A DNA stretch of 23,086 bases from CALJIC01 sp039805565. Lineage in GTDB: Bacteria > Chloroflexota > Chloroflexia > Chloroflexales > Roseiflexaceae. Numbering within the stretch: position 1 is the stretch's first letter; each line of letters starts with the position of its first letter. A program made the translations under genes and the position numbers. Below, piece by piece: positions 8,865 to 16,906 of this stretch. The stretch is from assembly GCA_039805565.1 (NCBI GenBank), contig JBDLTZ010000320.1, positions 1-23,086 on the forward strand, in the 5' to 3' direction. The notes beneath the pieces were generated by a model. It was not told the DNA's origin and searched no databases. It saw nothing but the letters and a program-made list of their open reading frames with translations.

Positions 8865-11084
8865 ATGGACGGCAACCCCCCGACGGCGGTCGGTATTCTT
8901 ACAAGCGGCGGTGACGCGCCCGGCATGAACGCCGCCCTGCGCGCGGCCACCAGGGCCGCGCTCAATCGCGGGGCCCACGCGTACGCAATATACGAGGGCT
9001 ACGAGGGCATGGTCCAGGGCGGAGACCGCATTCGTCCGCTGAGCTGGCAGGATGTCGGCGGTGTGATGCACCGCGGCGGCACGGTGATCGGCACAGCCCG
9101 CTCGCAGTCCTTTCGCACGCACGAGGGCCGGAGACAGGCGGCGCGGAACCTGCTCGAGCGCGGCATCGACCGCCTCGTCGTCATCGGTGGGGATGGCAGC
9201 CTCACGGGCGCGGACACGTTCCGGCGCGAATGGCCGGCGTTGCTCGAGGAGCTCGTGGCCGAGGCGGCCGTCTCCGCCGAGCTCGCCGCCCGCCACCCCG
9301 CGATTGGCCTCGTGGGGATGGTCGGCTCGATCGACAACGACTTCGTCGGGACGGATATGACGATCGGCGCCGACACGGCGCTGCACCGTATCACCGAGGC
9401 GATCGACGCGCTCGCAAGCACCGCCGCCAGCCACCAGCGCACCTTCGTGGTGGAGGTGATGGGGCGCAACTGTGGCTACCTGGCGCTGATGGGCGCGATC
9501 TCCGGCACGGCCGACTACGTGATCATCCCCGAAAGCCCGCCCGAGGAGGGGTGGGAGCAGCGCATGTGCGACCTGCTGCGCGCCGGTCGCCAGGCCGGCC
9601 GGCGGGACAGCATCGTGCTGATCGCGGAGGGCGCGCGGGACCGCGCCGGGGCGCCGATCAGCAGCGACTACGTCCGCCGGCTCCTCGAGGAGCGGCTGGG
9701 CGAGGACACGCGTGTGACGATCCTGGGGCATGTGCAGCGCGGCGGCGCGCCCAGCGCGTACGACCGCTGGATGAGCACCCTGGTGGGCTACACTGCCGCT
9801 GAGGTGCTGCTCTCCTCGCCGCCCGAGAGCGAACCGCAGCTTATCGGGATGCGCTACAACCGCATCATTCGGGCGCCCCTTATGGAGTGCGTCGAGCAGA
9901 CCCGCGCGGTGGCCCGTGTGATCGCGGAGAAGAACTACGACCGGGCGATGGATCTGCGCGGCGGCAGCGTGCGCGAGGCCTTCGGCACATTCCAGACGCT
10001 GGCGCAGGCGCTGCCGCACGTGCCCCGCAGTGAGCGGCGCGGCCGCCTGGCGGTGCTGCACGCGGGCGGCCCGGCGCCGGGGATGAACACCGCCGTCCGC
10101 GCGGCGGTGCGTCTCGGCCTGAACCGCGGCCACGAGATGCTGGCGGTGCGCAACGGCTTCGACGGGCTGATCACCGGGCAGATCGAGCCGTTCGAGTGGG
10201 ATAGCGTCAGCGGCTGGGGCACCACTGCTGGCGCCACACTCGGCACCAGCCGGCGTGTCCCAACCGGGGCGGAGCTCTACGCCGTGGCCCGCACTCTCGA
10301 GACGCACCAGGTCGACGGGCTGCTGGTGATAGGCGGCTGGGCCGGGTATACCGCCGCTCATACGCTGTACGCCAACCGCGCCAGCTTCCCGGCCTTCAAC
10401 ATCCCGATCATCTGCCTCCCAGCATCGATCAACAACGATCTGCCGGGTACCGAGATCAGCATCGGTGCCGACACCGCACTGAACAGCATCGTCGAGGCGG
10501 TGGACAAGATCAAGCAGTCGGCCGTGGCGGTGCGGCGCACCTTCGTGGTGGAGGTGATGGGGCGCTACTGCGGCTATCTGGCTATGATGAGCGGCCTCGC
10601 CACCGGCGCCGAGCGCGTCTACCTGCATGAGGAGGGCGTGACCCTGGCGGATCTCCAGGAGGACCTCCAGGCGATGCTGCGTGGCTTCGCGCGGGGCAAG
10701 CGGCTGAGCCTGGTGATCCGCAACGAGAACGCCAACCCGCTCTACACCACCGGCTTTATGTGCTCGCTCTTCGAGGAGGAGGGCGGCGGTGCGTTCGATG
10801 TGCGGCAGTCGATCCTGGGCCATATCCAGCAGGGCGGCGACCCCTCGCCGTTCGACCGCATTCAGGCCACACGGCTCGCCGCGCGCTGCATCGCATTCCT
10901 CTCCGAGGAGCTCGCGCGCCACACAGCCACCGGGACGTTCATCGGCTTCCGCGGCGGGCGGGTGGAGATCATCAGCCTGGAGGAGCTTCCGCGGCTGATG
11001 GACACCAAATACCGCCGCCCGCGCGACCAGTGGTGGATGGACCTACGGCTGATCGCGGAGGCTCTGACGCACCACGTGGAGTAG
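8865..11084 (+). CDS. Tandem (eukaryote-like) ATP-dependent 6-phosphofructokinase
   Basis: Phosphorylates fructose 6-phosphate to the 1,6-bisphosphate, the committed glycolytic step. Two PFK domains are fused. The N-half (about 8-385) is intact: GGDAPGMN (15-22), GGDGS (108-112), SIDND (155-159) with the catalytic Asp157, VEVMGRNCGY (196-205), and GHVQRGGAPS (288-297). Gly in GGDGS and in VGSIDND points to ATP rather than PPi. The C-half (about 392-739) keeps the fold (VEVMGRYCGYLA, GHIQQGGDPSPFD) but reads GGPAPG, GGWAG and SINND where catalysis needs GGDAPG, GGDGS and SIDND, so it is probably regulatory. This catalytic-plus-degenerate layout is that of animal and fungal PFK-1; ordinary bacterial PfkA is a single domain of about 320 residues. 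It has its own promoter and is convergent with the esterase, six bases apart. Confidence 0.93.
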   Translation: MDGNPPTAVGILTSGGDAPGMNAALRAATRAALNRGAHAYAIYEGYEGMVQGGDRIRPLSWQDVGGVMHRGGTVIGTARSQSFRTHEGRRQAARNLLERGIDRLVVIGGDGSLTGADTFRREWPALLEELVAEAAVSAELAARHPAIGLVGMVGSIDNDFVGTDMTIGADTALHRITEAIDALASTAASHQRTFVVEVMGRNCGYLALMGAISGTADYVIIPESPPEEGWEQRMCDLLRAGRQAGRRDSIVLIAEGARDRAGAPISSDYVRRLLEERLGEDTRVTILGHVQRGGAPSAYDRWMSTLVGYTAAEVLLSSPPESEPQLIGMRYNRIIRAPLMECVEQTRAVARVIAEKNYDRAMDLRGGSVREAFGTFQTLAQALPHVPRSERRGRLAVLHAGGPAPGMNTAVRAAVRLGLNRGHEMLAVRNGFDGLITGQIEPFEWDSVSGWGTTAGATLGTSRRVPTGAELYAVARTLETHQVDGLLVIGGWAGYTAAHTLYANRASFPAFNIPIICLPASINNDLPGTEISIGADTALNSIVEAVDKIKQSAVAVRRTFVVEVMGRYCGYLAMMSGLATGAERVYLHEEGVTLADLQEDLQAMLRGFARGKRLSLVIRNENANPLYTTGFMCSLFEEEGGGAFDVRQSILGHIQQGGDPSPFDRIQATRLAARCIAFLSEELARHTATGTFIGFRGGRVEIISLEELPRLMDTKYRRPRDQWWMDLRLIAEALTHHVE

Positions 11085-11090
11085 CGGTGG

Positions 11091-11795
11091 CTACCGGGGC
11101 GTAAACCACGCCACGGCCGCGTCGACGATCGCCGGCGGGATGGTGTGTGGCCCATCGAACTCACGGTAGGTCACCTGGTACTCCGCCTGCTGGAGCATAG
11201 GCACGATCCGGCGGCTGCACATCTCAATTGGGAGGACCTCATCATGCGTGCCGTGGCTGATAAAGAGCCACGGCTTACCGCGTTGATCAGGCGGCGCCAT
11301 GAAGCCGGGCGAGAAGGCGATTGCGTGTGTGAAGAAGTCGCCGTTGGTGAGGCCGAGCGAGAGCGCGTAGGACGCGCCGTCTGAGAACCCCCCAACCGCG
11401 ATGCGGGCGCGGTCCACCGCGTAGCGCTCGAACACCTGCCGCAGCGCCAGGTCCAGCAGCACGACATCCGGGCCGTAGTCGCCCGTGATGACGTCCCAGG
11501 TGCTCGCGCGCGAGGCCGGGGCCACCAGGATGATGCCGGCCGCATCAGCCACCCTTCGCAGCAGATCGAGGCCGTGCTGGGCCTGCCCGCCCGCGCCGTG
11601 CAGCATCACCGCCAGCGGCGCGGGCTGCTGAGGCGTGTACCCCTCTGGCACGTAGAGCAGAGTCTCGCGTCGGCCGCCGATCCCCAGCCGGTGCAGGCCT
11701 GGCTTACCAGGCATGGCGGGCGTATATGGGCGCGCGAGCAGGCGTGCATCCGCAGACGGGTGAGACCCTCTCTGGCGCTGTCGTAACTGTGGCAT
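11091..11795 (-). CDS. Alpha/beta-hydrolase, polyhydroxybutyrate depolymerase / feruloyl-esterase (LpqC)-like
   Basis: A serine hydrolase; substrate unknown. I choose the ATG at 11795 (234 residues) because GGAG stands five bases upstream; a longer frame to 11864 has no such signal. The fold reads in order: LYVPEGYTPQQPAPLAVMLHGAGG (oxyanion region HGAGG at 66-70), GIILVAPASRASTWD, the nucleophile elbow GGFSDGASYAL with Ser138 in GxSxG, the acid in SHGTHDEVLP (Asp185) and the base in DGPHTIPP (His217). The triad is complete. There is no evident signal peptide, so it is probably cytoplasmic. The short size and HGAGG motif fit the LpqC/PHB-depolymerase or phospholipase/carboxylesterase groups. 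It is divergent from pflB and convergent with the phosphofructokinase gene. Confidence 0.85.
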   Translation of the reverse strand: MPQLRQRQRGSHPSADARLLARPYTPAMPGKPGLHRLGIGGRRETLLYVPEGYTPQQPAPLAVMLHGAGGQAQHGLDLLRRVADAAGIILVAPASRASTWDVITGDYGPDVVLLDLALRQVFERYAVDRARIAVGGFSDGASYALSLGLTNGDFFTHAIAFSPGFMAPPDQRGKPWLFISHGTHDEVLPIEMCSRRIVPMLQQAEYQVTYREFDGPHTIPPAIVDAAVAWFTPR

Positions 11796-11877
11796 CTGTG
11801 CTCCCGCTTCCTGTTTTATCTGTACGCCTGCGCCGAGTCTCGCACGCGTCGTGCCATCATACATCAGTCCCCCCTCA

Positions 11878-11935
11878 GTTGTGACCTCTCTACACTGGCG
11901 CTGCCGATCACAACCAGTCTGTACTATTTTTCACA
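11878..11935. promoter_or_regulatory. Repeated TGTGA/TCACA half-sites between the esterase gene and pflB
   Basis: The 236-base divergent gap holds GTTGTGA (11878-11884) and its exact reverse complement TCACAAC (11908-11914), with a further TCACA at 11931-11935, exactly 23 bases after the second. TGTGA/TCACA is the half-site of CRP/FNR-family activators, but the spacing is not the 6-base spacing of a canonical CRP site. A TAGAAT -10-like hexamer follows near 11949 without a good -35, as expected of an activated promoter. Suggestive only. Confidence 0.3.
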
Positions 11936-12031
11936 TGTCTCAGCTGTTAGAATACAAACGTCCCCCCAACACGGAGGGAACCGCCGCGGGGCGCCCGGCG
12001 CGCCGGCGGCCTGAGAGCAGGAGTGATCTCA

Positions 12032-14296
12032 ATGACAACGCTGATCGAGGAGCCGACTGTTGCTGCGGACGCTGCCAACCCCTGGCGCGGCTTCGTGGCC
12101 GGCCCCTGGCAGGAGCGGATCGCCGTCCGCGATTTCATCCAGCGCAACTACACGCCCTACGAGGGCGACTCATCGTTCCTCGCGCCGGCCACCGAGCGTA
12201 CCAGCGCCGTGTGGGCCAGGTTGAGCGAGCTGTTCGTCAAGGAGCGTGCCAAGGGTGTGCTCGACGTTTCGCTGGTGCCGAGTAGCATCACCGCGCACGC
12301 GCCGGGCTACATCGACCGGGAGCGCGAGCTGATCGTCGGCCTCCAGACCGACGCGCCGCTCAAGCGCGCGATCTTCCCGAACGGCGGCCTGCGCATGGTC
12401 GAGGGCGGGCTCGAGGCCTACGGCTTCAAGCCGGACGCGAAGGTCCACGAGATCTTCACGCGCTACCGCAAGACCCACAACGACGGCGTGTTTGACGTCT
12501 ATACCCCCGAGATTCTGGCCGCGCGGCGCTCGCACATCGTCACCGGTCTGCCCGACGCGTATGGCCGCGGCCGGATCATCGGCGACTACCGGCGCGTGCC
12601 GCTGTACGGCGTGGATCGCCTGATCGCTGCGAAGAAGGCCGAGAAGGCCACCCTGAACGGCAAGCACGCCACCGATGAGATTATCCGCGACCGCGAGGAG
12701 CTGGCGGAGCAGATCAAGGCGCTCGGCGAGCTCAAGCAGATGGCCAAGGTCTACGGCTACGACATCTCCCGCCCGGCAGCCAACGCGCGCGAGGCGGTCC
12801 AGTGGCTGTACTTCTCCTATCTGGCGGCCGTGAAGGAGCAGAACGGCGCGGCGATGTCGCTCGGGCGCACCAGCACCTTCCTCGACGCCTACTTCGAGCG
12901 CGACCTGCGCGAGGGCACGCTGGACGAGGGGCAGGCCCAGGAGCTGATCGACGATTTCGTGATCAAGCTGCGGATTGTGCGCTTCCTGCGTACCCCCGAG
13001 TACGACGCGCTGTTCTCCGGCGACCCCACCTGGGTCACCGAGTCGATCGGCGGCATGAGCGAGGATGGCCGGCCGCTGGTGACGAAGACCAGCTTCCGCT
13101 ACCTCCAGACGCTCTACAACCTCGGCCCGGCGCCCGAGCCGAACCTGACGATCTTCTGGTCGCCACGGTTGCCTGAAGGGTTCAAGCGCTTCTGCGCCCA
13201 GGTGAGCATCGACACCAGCGCCATCCAGTACGAGAGCGATGAACTGATGCGGCCGTGCTGGGGCGACGACACCGCGATCGCTTGCTGCGTAAGCGCCATG
13301 CGCGTGGGGCAGCAGATGCAGCTCTTCGGGGCGCGCGTCAACCTGGCGAAGTGTCTGCTGTACGCCATCAACGGCGGGCGGGACGAGATCAGCGGCGAGC
13401 AGGTGACGCCGCCGGCCGAGCCTGCGGGGGGCGATGTACTTGACTTCGACGAGGTGGTGCAGAAGTTCGACGTAATGATGGACTGGCTGGCGCGCGTGTA
13501 CGTGAACGCGATGAACTGCATCCATTACATGCACGACAAGTACGCCTACGAGCGGATCGAGATGGCGCTGCACGACTACAGCCCGCTCCGTACGATGGCG
13601 TTCGGTATCGCCGGACTCTCGGTGGTGGCCGACAGCCTGGCCGCGATCAAGTATGCCAAGGTTCGCCCGGTGCGCGACGAGAGTGGCCTGGTGGTGGACT
13701 ACGTCACCGAGGGGGACTATCCCACCTACGGCAACAACGATGATCGCGCCGACCAGTTCGCCATCTGGCTGGTGCAGCGCTTCATGGAGAAGCTGCGCTC
13801 GCACCAGACCTACCGAGGCGCCACCCACACCCAGTCGGTGCTGACGATCACCAGCAATGTGGTGTATGGCAAGAACACCGGCAACACGCCCGACGGCCGG
13901 CGGCTCGGCGAGCCGTTCGCGCCGGGCGCTAACCCGATGCACGGCCGTGACACCCACGGCATCGTGGCGGCGGCGCTCTCGCTGGCGAAGATTCCGTACC
14001 GCGACGCGCAGGACGGCATCTCGTGGACGACGTCGGTGGTGCCCTCGGGCCTGGGCAAGACGCGCGAGGAGCAGGTGCAGAACCTGGTTGGCGTGATGGA
14101 CGGCTACTTCGGTGAGGAGGGCTTCCACATGAACGTCAACGTGCTCAACCGCGACACCCTGCTCGACGCGATGGAGCACCCGGAGAACTACCCGCAGCTC
14201 ACCATCCGGGTCTCGGGCTACGCGGTGAACTTCGTGAAGCTGACGCGCGAGCAGCAGCTCGACGTGATCAACCGGACGTTCCACGGGGTGCTCTAG
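12032..14296 (+). CDS. pflB: Formate C-acetyltransferase (pyruvate formate-lyase)
   Basis: A glycyl-radical enzyme converting pyruvate and CoA to acetyl-CoA and formate under anoxia, in the cytoplasm. The 754 residues are the normal size. The start is the ATG at 12032, with AGGAG eight bases upstream, rather than the GTG three codons earlier. The catalytic pair is Cys418-Cys419 in DDTAIACCVSAM and the radical glycine is about Gly729 in RVSGYAVNF, near the C-terminus. NPWRGFVAGPWQ, the DAYFERDLREGTLDE segment and the KNTGNTPDGRRLGEPFAPGANPMHG loop are typical of true PFL, not of the diol-dehydratase or choline-lyase relatives. pflA follows 163 bases downstream, so activation is locally encoded. 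The 5' leader contains a GC-rich inverted repeat (CCGCCG 11981-11986 with CGGCGG 12004-12009). Confidence 0.97.
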   Translation: MTTLIEEPTVAADAANPWRGFVAGPWQERIAVRDFIQRNYTPYEGDSSFLAPATERTSAVWARLSELFVKERAKGVLDVSLVPSSITAHAPGYIDRERELIVGLQTDAPLKRAIFPNGGLRMVEGGLEAYGFKPDAKVHEIFTRYRKTHNDGVFDVYTPEILAARRSHIVTGLPDAYGRGRIIGDYRRVPLYGVDRLIAAKKAEKATLNGKHATDEIIRDREELAEQIKALGELKQMAKVYGYDISRPAANAREAVQWLYFSYLAAVKEQNGAAMSLGRTSTFLDAYFERDLREGTLDEGQAQELIDDFVIKLRIVRFLRTPEYDALFSGDPTWVTESIGGMSEDGRPLVTKTSFRYLQTLYNLGPAPEPNLTIFWSPRLPEGFKRFCAQVSIDTSAIQYESDELMRPCWGDDTAIACCVSAMRVGQQMQLFGARVNLAKCLLYAINGGRDEISGEQVTPPAEPAGGDVLDFDEVVQKFDVMMDWLARVYVNAMNCIHYMHDKYAYERIEMALHDYSPLRTMAFGIAGLSVVADSLAAIKYAKVRPVRDESGLVVDYVTEGDYPTYGNNDDRADQFAIWLVQRFMEKLRSHQTYRGATHTQSVLTITSNVVYGKNTGNTPDGRRLGEPFAPGANPMHGRDTHGIVAAALSLAKIPYRDAQDGISWTTSVVPSGLGKTREEQVQNLVGVMDGYFGEEGFHMNVNVLNRDTLLDAMEHPENYPQLTIRVSGYAVNFVKLTREQQLDVINRTFHGVL

Positions 14297-14321
14297 ACAG
14301 AACGCTGAACGCTGAATAGAC

Positions 14322-14358
14322 CGGGCGCTCGAGCATCTCTGATGTGCTCGAATGCCCG
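14322..14358 (+). other. Strong hairpin between pflB and pflA
   Basis: Fifteen positions at 14322-14336 pair with 14344-14358 with one mismatch and two G-U pairs, leaving a 7-base loop. It starts 26 bases after the pflB stop. No U-tract follows, so it is more likely to protect or process the pflB mRNA, or to lower read-through into pflA, than to stop transcription. It is preceded by a short direct repeat of AACGCTG at about 14311-14324. Confidence 0.7.
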
Positions 14359-14459
14359 CTCCATCCGGCGAAATGCCTGTCCAGCGTGTGTGGCTTCAGA
14401 GCCGGTGGGGTTCGTAGACAATCGGTGAAACCTAACCGTATCCGGTGCAAGGAGCCCTC

Positions 14460-15242
14460 ATGACACTCGGCGCGACAACCCCGACGGAGGCGTGCGTGCC
14501 GCGCGTCCAGAGCAGCGAGCAGGGCTATCTCCACTCCTACCACGTCGGCTCGTCGGTGGACGGGCCGGGTGTGCGGATGGTGGTGTGGACGGCCGGCTGC
14601 CCGCTGCGCTGCCAGTACTGCCACAACCCCGACACGTGGAAGATGGGGAGCGGCACGCTCACCTCAGCCGCGGACCTGCTGCGCGACCTCGATCGCTACG
14701 CACGCTTCCTGAAGACGGCCGGCGGGGGTCTGACGATTAGCGGTGGTGAGCCGCTCGTCCAGACCCCGTTTGTGACGCACGTGTTCCGCGAGGCGAGGCG
14801 CCGCGGCATCCACACGGCGCTCGACACCAGCGGCTTCCTCGGCGACCGCCTCACTGACACCGACCTCCAGGCGATCGACCTTGTGCTACTCGATATCAAG
14901 TCGTACGATCCGGAGACTCACCGGCGCGTCACCGGCCGCGACGTGGAGCCGGTGCTCCGCTTCGCCCGGCGTCTCTCAGAGCTCGGACGGCCGGCGTGGC
15001 TGCGCTTCGTGCTGGTGCCGGGCCTCACCGACGACCCGGCCAACGTGGCGGGGCTGGCGGAGTTCGCGGCCACGCTGCGCAACGTCGAGCGCTTCGAGGT
15101 GCTGCCCTTCCACCAGATGGGGCGCTTCAAATGGGAGCAGCTCGGGCTGCGCTACCAGCTGGCTGAGACCGAGCCGCCCGGCGCTGCGCTGCTTGAGCGT
15201 GTGACGGGGCAGCTGCGGGCGCGCGGTCTGCCCGTAGTCTAG
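14460..15242 (+). CDS. pflA: Pyruvate formate-lyase-activating enzyme (radical SAM)
   Basis: Uses a [4Fe-4S] cluster and S-adenosylmethionine to abstract hydrogen from the PflB glycine. The 260 residues fit. The start is the ATG at 14460, with AAGGAG five bases upstream; a GTG five codons earlier is less likely. The radical-SAM motif CPLRCQYCHNP gives Cys47, Cys51 and Cys54. The N-terminal SVDGPGVRMVVWTAGCP, the GGGLTISGGEPLVQ SAM-binding segment, HTALDTSGF and LLDIKSYDPETHRRVTGRD are all diagnostic. GRPAWLRFVLVPGLTDDP and FHQMGRFKWEQLG complete the family pattern. It is a lone 4Fe-4S activase without the extra ferredoxin insert found in other glycyl-radical activases, consistent with a PFL partner. 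Confidence 0.96.
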   Translation: MTLGATTPTEACVPRVQSSEQGYLHSYHVGSSVDGPGVRMVVWTAGCPLRCQYCHNPDTWKMGSGTLTSAADLLRDLDRYARFLKTAGGGLTISGGEPLVQTPFVTHVFREARRRGIHTALDTSGFLGDRLTDTDLQAIDLVLLDIKSYDPETHRRVTGRDVEPVLRFARRLSELGRPAWLRFVLVPGLTDDPANVAGLAEFAATLRNVERFEVLPFHQMGRFKWEQLGLRYQLAETEPPGAALLERVTGQLRARGLPVV

Positions 15243-15269
15243 AGGCCATCCAGGACGCGGAGGTCTGTG

Positions 15270-15500
15270 ATGCGGCGACGTGTTCTGCGGCCGTGCGATG
15301 TCTGCAAGCGCCCGTACGACGCGGCGTACCTCGCCGAGCTGCCGACGGGCACCGTCCGGCTCTGCCGGAGCTGTTGGCAGACGCTGGTGGGCGACACGCT
15401 CGCGCCGCCCACCACTCATCCGCCCTCAGGGGAGCCGCCACCGCTCCTTGCGGACGAGCCGCCTACTGCCAGCCGGCGACGAAGGCGCTCGTCGGGATGA
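15270..15500 (+). CDS. Small zinc-ribbon-like protein downstream of pflA
   Basis: A 76-residue protein of unknown role. The first 40 residues show two knuckles: Cys9-x2-Cys12 in RPCDVCKRPYD and Cys32-x2-Cys35 in LCRSCWQ, separated by 19 residues, a likely zinc ribbon. The remainder is a proline-rich, probably disordered tail ending in a basic cluster (SRRRRRSS). A good Shine-Dalgarno (GGAGG, 15259-15263) stands six bases before the ATG at 15270. It begins 27 bases after the pflA stop in the same direction, so it is probably the third gene of a pflB-pflA transcript. The basic tail plus zinc ribbon suggests nucleic-acid or protein contact, but no function can be named. Confidence 0.65.
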   Translation: MRRRVLRPCDVCKRPYDAAYLAELPTGTVRLCRSCWQTLVGDTLAPPTTHPPSGEPPPLLADEPPTASRRRRRSSG

Positions 15501-15731
15501 CCGTCGGCGTGGTCGGCCCCCCGCGGGGCTGACCAGGAATGACTCCCCACTCGTGAGCCCGCGCAGCAGCACTGTCCCATCCGGGTTGACCCCGTCGATG
15601 CGTGTGGTCTGCACATCCACATCTGCGACCGTCGCCACCTTCAGCGACTCCGGCGCGAGGCGCCACAGCCCGTATGAACCCTCAAGCATGTAGATATTGC
15701 CCTTGCCGTAGCCGAAGCAGCACACCCTCAC
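15463..15731 (-). pseudogene. Frameshifted C-terminal remnant of a beta-propeller-type protein
   Basis: From a GTG at 15731 the minus strand reads a protein-like blade segment (GKGNIYMLEGSYGLWRLAP, VNPDGTVLLRGLTSGESFLV). At a run of six G in the coding strand (about 15527-15532), the frame turns into arginine-rich nonsense. A one-base shift there instead gives SPAGGPTTPTVIPTSAF and a stop at 15463. This looks like the end of a WD40/PD40-like propeller gene whose 5' part is gone and whose frame is broken; a sequencing error in the G-run is an alternative for the frameshift only. Its 3' end overlaps the end of the small zinc-ribbon gene on the other strand. No start signal is convincing. Confidence 0.45.
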
Positions 15732-15740
15732 CGCGGGTGG

Positions 15741-15749
15741 TGCTATACT
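15741..15749 (+). promoter_or_regulatory. Extended -10 promoter for the lactonase-family gene
   Basis: TGCTATACT is a full extended -10 (TG-N-TATACT); no good -35 is seen at the usual distance. Transcription near 15756 would give a 50-base leader, with GAGG six bases before the ATG at 15807. Confidence 0.5.
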
Positions 15750-15806
15750 GGCCTGCCGTAAGAGAGCAGCAGCGCTCCGCGCTGCCCAGGTTCAGCGAGG
15801 CACGTG

Positions 15807-16883
15807 ATGAGTAGCACGTCTCAGCGACTCGAGGACATCATCTACATCGGCACCTACACCGAGGGGGGGAGCGGCACGACCGGGTCGGAGGGGATCTATG
15901 TCTGCCGCCTCGATCGCAGCACCGGTATGCTCTCGCTCGTGAGCGCGGTGGGCGGAGCGTCGAACCCCTCGTTCCTAGCGCTGGACCCCGAGCACCGCCA
16001 CTTATACGCGGTGAGCGAGATGGGTGCGGGGGCGGTGGTGGCGTACGAGTTGGACCCGGAGGGAGGTGTGCTGACGCTGCTCAACCGGGCGCCATCCGGC
16101 GGCAGCGCCCCCTGCCATCTGAGCGTCGACCCGAGGGGTCGCTGGGTGGTGGTGGCGCACTACGGCGACGGGAGCGTGTCGGTGCTGCCGCGTGAGGCTG
16201 AGGGGCGCGTGCGGCCGGTGGCTGAGGTGGTGCAGCACGTGGGCGCTAGCGTCAACCCAGAGCGGCAGGAGGGGCCGCACGCGCACCAGGCGATCTTCGG
16301 GCCGGATGGCGCGGTGCTGGTGGCGGACCTGGGGATCGACCAGGTGTTAGCCTATGCGCTGGACGAGGGGACGGGCGAGCTACGGCCGCGCGGAACGCCA
16401 GGCGTGGTGCAGCCGGGGAGTGGGCCGCGTCACATGGCCTTCAGCCGGGATGGCCGCTTCCTCTACCTGCTCAACGAGCTCACCTACACGGTGACGGTCT
16501 TTGCCTACGATGGGGCCGGCCTCTCGCCGCTGCAGACCGTGCCGATGCTGCCCGAGAGCTTCGCGGGAAACAGCGGGGCAGACATCCACCTGACCCCGGA
16601 CGGCGCGTGGCTATACGCCTCGAACCGCGGCCATGACAGCCTGGCGCGATTCGCCGTGAACGCGGTCACCGGCATGCTCGAGCCCCGTGGGCACACTCCG
16701 ACGGGTGGGCGGACGCCACGCAACTTCGCGGTCGATCCGGACGGCGTCTTCCTGCTGGCGGCGAACCAGGACAGCGGGCGGGTGGTGGTATTTCGCATCG
16801 ACGCGGCGACGGGCGAGCTGGAGGAGACGGGCGGTGCGCTGGATATACCGGCGCCGGTCTGCGTCCTGTTCGCGCGGGGCTAG
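15807..16883 (+). CDS. Lactonase-family seven-bladed beta-propeller (6-phosphogluconolactonase / YbhE-like)
   Basis: Belongs to the lactonase family (PF10282), which includes E. coli YbhE/Pgl, hydrolysing 6-phosphoglucono-lactone in the pentose-phosphate pathway, and fungal carboxy-muconate cyclases. The 358 residues start with the family's DIIYIGTYT and SEGIYVCRLDRSTG, then ASNPSFLALDPEHRHLYAV, APCHLSVDPRGRWVVVAHYGDGSV, GPHAHQAIFGPDG, GSGPRHMAFSRDGRFLYLLNEL, DIHLTPDGAWLYASNRGHDS and TPRNFAVDPDGVFLLAANQDS. These are the repeated blades with the conserved GPHAH, GPRH and SNRGHDS active-face residues. No signal peptide is seen, so it is cytoplasmic. The start is the ATG at 15807 rather than the GTG one codon before. 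Lactone specificity cannot be read from sequence alone. Confidence 0.9.
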   Translation: MSSTSQRLEDIIYIGTYTEGGSGTTGSEGIYVCRLDRSTGMLSLVSAVGGASNPSFLALDPEHRHLYAVSEMGAGAVVAYELDPEGGVLTLLNRAPSGGSAPCHLSVDPRGRWVVVAHYGDGSVSVLPREAEGRVRPVAEVVQHVGASVNPERQEGPHAHQAIFGPDGAVLVADLGIDQVLAYALDEGTGELRPRGTPGVVQPGSGPRHMAFSRDGRFLYLLNELTYTVTVFAYDGAGLSPLQTVPMLPESFAGNSGADIHLTPDGAWLYASNRGHDSLARFAVNAVTGMLEPRGHTPTGGRTPRNFAVDPDGVFLLAANQDSGRVVVFRIDAATGELEETGGALDIPAPVCVLFARG

Positions 16884-16906
16884 CAGCGAGATTGTTTACT
16901 CGCGAA

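Noticed and set aside
8799..10922. A 707-codon open frame on the minus strand opposite the phosphofructokinase
   Set aside because: Same reason: a mirror of strong codon bias, His/Arg/Ala-rich without domain structure, and it covers the mapped divergent promoter.
12170..14284. A 704-codon open frame on the minus strand opposite pflB
   Set aside because: Fully inside pflB, low-information composition, no start signal.
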